Below the pieces are notes generated by a model. It ran no database searches. It was given only the letters and a program-made list of their open reading frames with translations, and was not told the origin of the DNA. A DNA stretch of 8,903 nucleotides, taken from NCBI GenBank assembly GCA_026708165.1, contig JAPOVO010000427.1, positions 1 through 8,903 on the forward strand, in the 5' to 3' direction. Every line of letters begins with the position of its first letter. The first letter of the stretch is position 1. The position numbers and the translations under genes are program-made. Source of the stretch: Chloroflexota bacterium. GTDB lineage: Bacteria; Chloroflexota; UBA11872; VXNJ01. Below are positions 6,476 through 8,903 of the stretch, piece after piece.

Positions 6476-7969
6476 CTACGGCTGGTTATCCCGACTTCGT
6501 TTCGGTAAGCCGCGTCGCGGCAGTGCCGCGGTGACCAGCAGAGCCGGGACGAAGGTGATGATCGAGAGGCCGATGAGAGCCGCGCCCGCCAGCACTGACC
6601 AGGACCACTCAAAGTGTCGCCAAATCGCCTGAAGCTGGCCTCTCGTCACATTACTCGGACCGTAGGCCACCAGCTCCAGCTTCTGGTTCGGCCATGTTTC
6701 CTCACTGTTGATCAAGAACTGTAGATGCTCGAAGTCCTGGGTCTTGGTTCCGCCAATGCGCAGGTAGGACTCCGGTTCGACTTCTGCTACGAGCTGCAGG
6801 GCGATGGGGCGGCCCTTCGATAAATCCAGGGCTTCCGCGAGCGGCGGAAAGTCGATGATTTCCCAGCGAGGCTCGTCCTCAGCCGCGACCTTGACTCGCC
6901 CCTCGCGGAGTATGCGGCCCGAGCTATATTGGCCGGCTTCCATCACGCGCCAGAGCATGACGCCCGAGCGGCCGTGCGGGTCGGCGTTGGCGACACGCAG
7001 TCTCAGGCGCGCCAGGGGCGTGGAGAATGCACCCAGTTCCTGTATGAGAGAGTGATCTTCGACAGGGTGATCGTAGAGATTTACGTTGAAGACGGCGGAC
7101 CCGCGGGTGTCGAGAAGCGGCTCGCGGTACGAAGATACGGCCACCAGCATGAGAGAGCCGCCGAGCACGACGACGGCGGTGACCGCCCCAACCTGCGACA
7201 GGAACGACTGGCGTCGCCGAAAAGTGCCCGATTGCGGTCGTGAAACCGCACCGCCGCCGAGGGCGATGCCGGCACCGAGGCCAATCAGCAGTGTCCCGCT
7301 GAACTCAAGCGTCTCTTCGAGCAGGACGCTCAAGATGTACCATTCGGAGGTGGCGAGCCTTAGACCACCCTTGTCGTAGACGATGCTTAGCAGCCAGGCT
7401 GTCAGACCCATGATCAACAGCACTCGGACCGCCCGGGAGGACAGGCCCTTACGGATGAAGAGCGACATCGCGACGACGAACGCCAGGATCAGCGGACTCA
7501 GCAGCGTTGTGCCGTCTATGCCTGAAGTGTGAGCCCAAAGGTCACCGAACACGGCCTTCCCGAGCGCGGGCAGCAGCCAGCCTCTGAAGTCGGTTTTCTC
7601 CTCCCAGGCTACGAGAGCCGTCATTGCGGCCAGCAATGTCCAGCCCCAAATTGCAGTCCGGTTGCTGGCGCGCCGAGTGCTGAACCTGCGGGAGGATCGA
7701 AGGGCATTCGCCAGTGCCAGAATCGCAACTGCAAACAGACAAACGGCGGAGACGGTATTTGCCACTGATCCCTCGGCATCGGGATTGAGTTGGGGCGGCA
7801 GGGCGCTCCAAGGGAGCAACAAGGGAAACGACAAGCTAAAAAGCTGCGGCACAACGATCGCGCCCCACCAAAACGCAACCGCGCCCAGCAGCAGCAAACG
7901 GCCGGTCCATTCCGCCAGCCGTGACGCCTGGACGCCAGTGATGCCCTTGAATGTAATAACGCGACTCAT
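6476..7969 (-). CDS. Uncharacterised multi-spanning membrane protein with extracytoplasmic beta-rich domain
   Basis: The 497-residue protein has about seven hydrophobic helices, a large outside domain and a last helix. Helices are near 24-44, 72-89, 106-122, 155-173, 180-197, 221-241 and 258-279. Residues about 280-450 are soluble and strand-rich, including LARLRLRVANADPHGRSG and RPIALQLVAEVEPESYL. The final helix lies at about 457-482, followed by a basic tail (PRRGLPKRSRDNQP). Charged residues sit beside membrane segments: WEEKTDFRGW (122-131) and LEETLEF (217-223). These recall uncharacterised bacterial membrane proteins with paired acidic motifs of the EEISWGQ type, but I cannot name a family. 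The start is ATG at 7969, 19 bases after the upstream gene's stop, with only a weak GGA nearby. A GTG at 8029 in the same frame would add 20 residues and overlap the upstream gene, and is less likely. Gene order suggests co-transcription and joint work with the preceding gene's product at the envelope. Possible roles include glycan handling or assembly; this is not demonstrated. Confidence 0.85.
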   Translation of the reverse strand: MSRVITFKGITGVQASRLAEWTGRLLLLGAVAFWWGAIVVPQLFSLSFPLLLPWSALPPQLNPDAEGSVANTVSAVCLFAVAILALANALRSSRRFSTRRASNRTAIWGWTLLAAMTALVAWEEKTDFRGWLLPALGKAVFGDLWAHTSGIDGTTLLSPLILAFVVAMSLFIRKGLSSRAVRVLLIMGLTAWLLSIVYDKGGLRLATSEWYILSVLLEETLEFSGTLLIGLGAGIALGGGAVSRPQSGTFRRRQSFLSQVGAVTAVVVLGGSLMLVAVSSYREPLLDTRGSAVFNVNLYDHPVEDHSLIQELGAFSTPLARLRLRVANADPHGRSGVMLWRVMEAGQYSSGRILREGRVKVAAEDEPRWEIIDFPPLAEALDLSKGRPIALQLVAEVEPESYLRIGGTKTQDFEHLQFLINSEETWPNQKLELVAYGPSNVTRGQLQAIWRHFEWSWSVLAGAALIGLSIITFVPALLVTAALPRRGLPKRSRDNQP

Positions 7970-7988
7970 AGTTCCATTTATGGACTGG

Positions 7989-8903
7989 CTAGCCGCCGAC
8001 CTCCTCGTGGACCCGATATGAGACCTCACCGGTCTCGGAGACCGTGATCTTCAGTATGGGAATGACGGCGGCATCCCGCCACAAGCGCGGCTGAATTTGC
8101 TGGCGCAAACGCACAGCCAGCACGTAATTTCCTGAACCCCCTATCCATTCAGACGATTCGACGGACGTCAATACGCCGTCTTCACCTCGGACTGCCAGTC
8201 TGCCGGCCCGGAAATCGAACTCGTACCGACGGGAGGTCTGGCCCCAGCCCGGGCCTATCTGACCGGGAAACCACGCGGCGCTCGCCGGAGTGAAACCGTC
8301 AGGAAGAAAACGCGTGGGGATACCCCAGGGCGAATCGTCCAGGGCGATCACGATCCAGTCCTGTCCGGTCCACTGTTCGGGTGCGCGGTCGTCAAAGGTC
8401 GCTGTGAAGGCCATCCGGCCGTCGGCAGCGAGCGCGTCTGAGATCCGAACACTGAACGGCAGCGGCGGCGGGGCCGATGGAGGCGGCATGGTCGGACCGA
8501 CGGTGTCACTGACGGCGAATACGGCACTATCCTCGTTCCACCAAATCGGCTGCCGGGCGGCCGGCGGCAACATCCACGGCACGAACTGCGGCGACATGAT
8601 TATCAGGTCGGGGACTTGATCGGCGAGCGGCTCGACGTTCCACGAAGTCCGCAAATGCAGATTCGCAAGACTTATGTCGCCGGGCAGTCGGGTATGAGGG
8701 GGCCCCGCCGCCCCGCGGACCCGGGACCGGGTTGCGAATCCTCCGGGCATGTATACCGTCGCGGACGCGGGAACAGCCTGCCGCAGAGCCTCGAACGATG
8801 CGGGCGGAGGAGCGGTATCCATGCTGAGGAGCGCGGGCAGCACTCGATAGAGGCTCTCGGACTCGTCGCGGACCAGAAGCTCAAAGGGCTTTGGGTCATT
8901 GAC
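7989..8903 (-). CDS. C-terminal part of a large extracytoplasmic protein of unknown function (5' end outside window)
   Basis: The frame is open from the right edge to a TAG at 7989-7991 and gives 304 residues, so the real start lies beyond 8903. An internal GTG at 8843 could start translation, but the 20 codons upstream of it (beginning VNDPKPFELLVRD) read as continuous protein. No membrane segment is visible in this part. An N-terminal alpha/beta-like section contains EALRQAVPASATVYMPGGF and VPDLIIMSPQFVPWM, and closes with a strand, SAVFAV. A Pro-rich linker follows (about 137-150), then a strand-rich domain (about 150-300) with WTGQDWIVIALDDSPWGIPTRF and GNYVLAVRLRQQI. The VPASATVY and PDLIIMS pattern resembles the soluble tails of membrane glycosyltransferases (PMT/ArnT-like), so a glycosyltransferase is one possibility at low confidence. 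It lies 19 bases upstream of the membrane protein gene in the same direction. Confidence 0.8.
   Translation of the reverse strand, partial: VNDPKPFELLVRDESESLYRVLPALLSMDTAPPPASFEALRQAVPASATVYMPGGFATRSRVRGAAGPPHTRLPGDISLANLHLRTSWNVEPLADQVPDLIIMSPQFVPWMLPPAARQPIWWNEDSAVFAVSDTVGPTMPPPSAPPPLPFSVRISDALAADGRMAFTATFDDRAPEQWTGQDWIVIALDDSPWGIPTRFLPDGFTPASAAWFPGQIGPGWGQTSRRYEFDFRAGRLAVRGEDGVLTSVESSEWIGGSGNYVLAVRLRQQIQPRLWRDAAVIPILKITVSETGEVSYRVHEEVGG

Noticed and set aside
7970..8029. 20-residue N-terminal extension of the membrane protein from GTG 8029
   Set aside because: It overlaps the upstream gene's end, has no hydrophobic or signal character, and an ATG lies 19 bases after that gene's stop, which is normal operon spacing.

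Overview
The window is GC-rich bacterial DNA with dense coding. It most likely comes from the phylum Chloroflexota, in the Dehalococcoidia/SAR202 direction. The grounds are indirect: exported proteins carry long Thr-Pro-rich linkers directly after a lipobox or membrane anchor; a membrane-anchored LysM protein has a classic Thr-Pro stalk; and a glycosidase ends in a Trp/Gly-rich module of a style I associate with exported Chloroflexota proteins. There is no rRNA or marker gene here, so the assignment is an inference. I saw no tRNA, CRISPR array, intact insertion sequence, integrase or phage gene.

Layout, plus strand: (1) positions 1-153 are the last 50 codons of an unidentified gene. (2) A 225-base gap contains a perfect 9-bp hairpin. 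(3) Positions 379-1986 encode a lipoprotein of the PQQ-dependent glucose/sorbosone dehydrogenase family. (4) A 320-base gap holds one promoter-like pair and two inverted repeats. (5) Positions 2307-4607 encode a Tat-exported six-hairpin glycosidase-like protein with a beta domain and a two-part C-terminal module. (6) Positions 4709-5905 encode a class V PLP-dependent aminotransferase-fold enzyme that lacks the cysteine-desulfurase cysteine; it has its own TATAAT box and Shine-Dalgarno sequence. (7) Positions 5942-6391 encode a small membrane-anchored LysM protein.

Minus strand, convergent with the above: an operon enters from the right edge. Its first visible gene (7989-8903) is cut by the window end and encodes the C-terminal part of a soluble or membrane-attached extracytoplasmic protein. 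It is followed after 19 bases by a multi-spanning membrane protein (6476-7969) with an extracytoplasmic beta-rich domain. The two probably act together at the envelope.

The window is therefore mostly a cell-surface region. The sugar dehydrogenase and the glycosidase could act in sequence outside the membrane, with glycan cleavage followed by sugar oxidation. They are separated by 320 bases with promoter-like signals, so this link is a hypothesis. The PLP enzyme is cytoplasmic and has no evident link to the sugar genes. I found no clear defence system or other obviously new system. The most unusual points are the glycosidase architecture, the desulfurase-like enzyme without its cysteine, and the uncharacterised membrane-protein pair.
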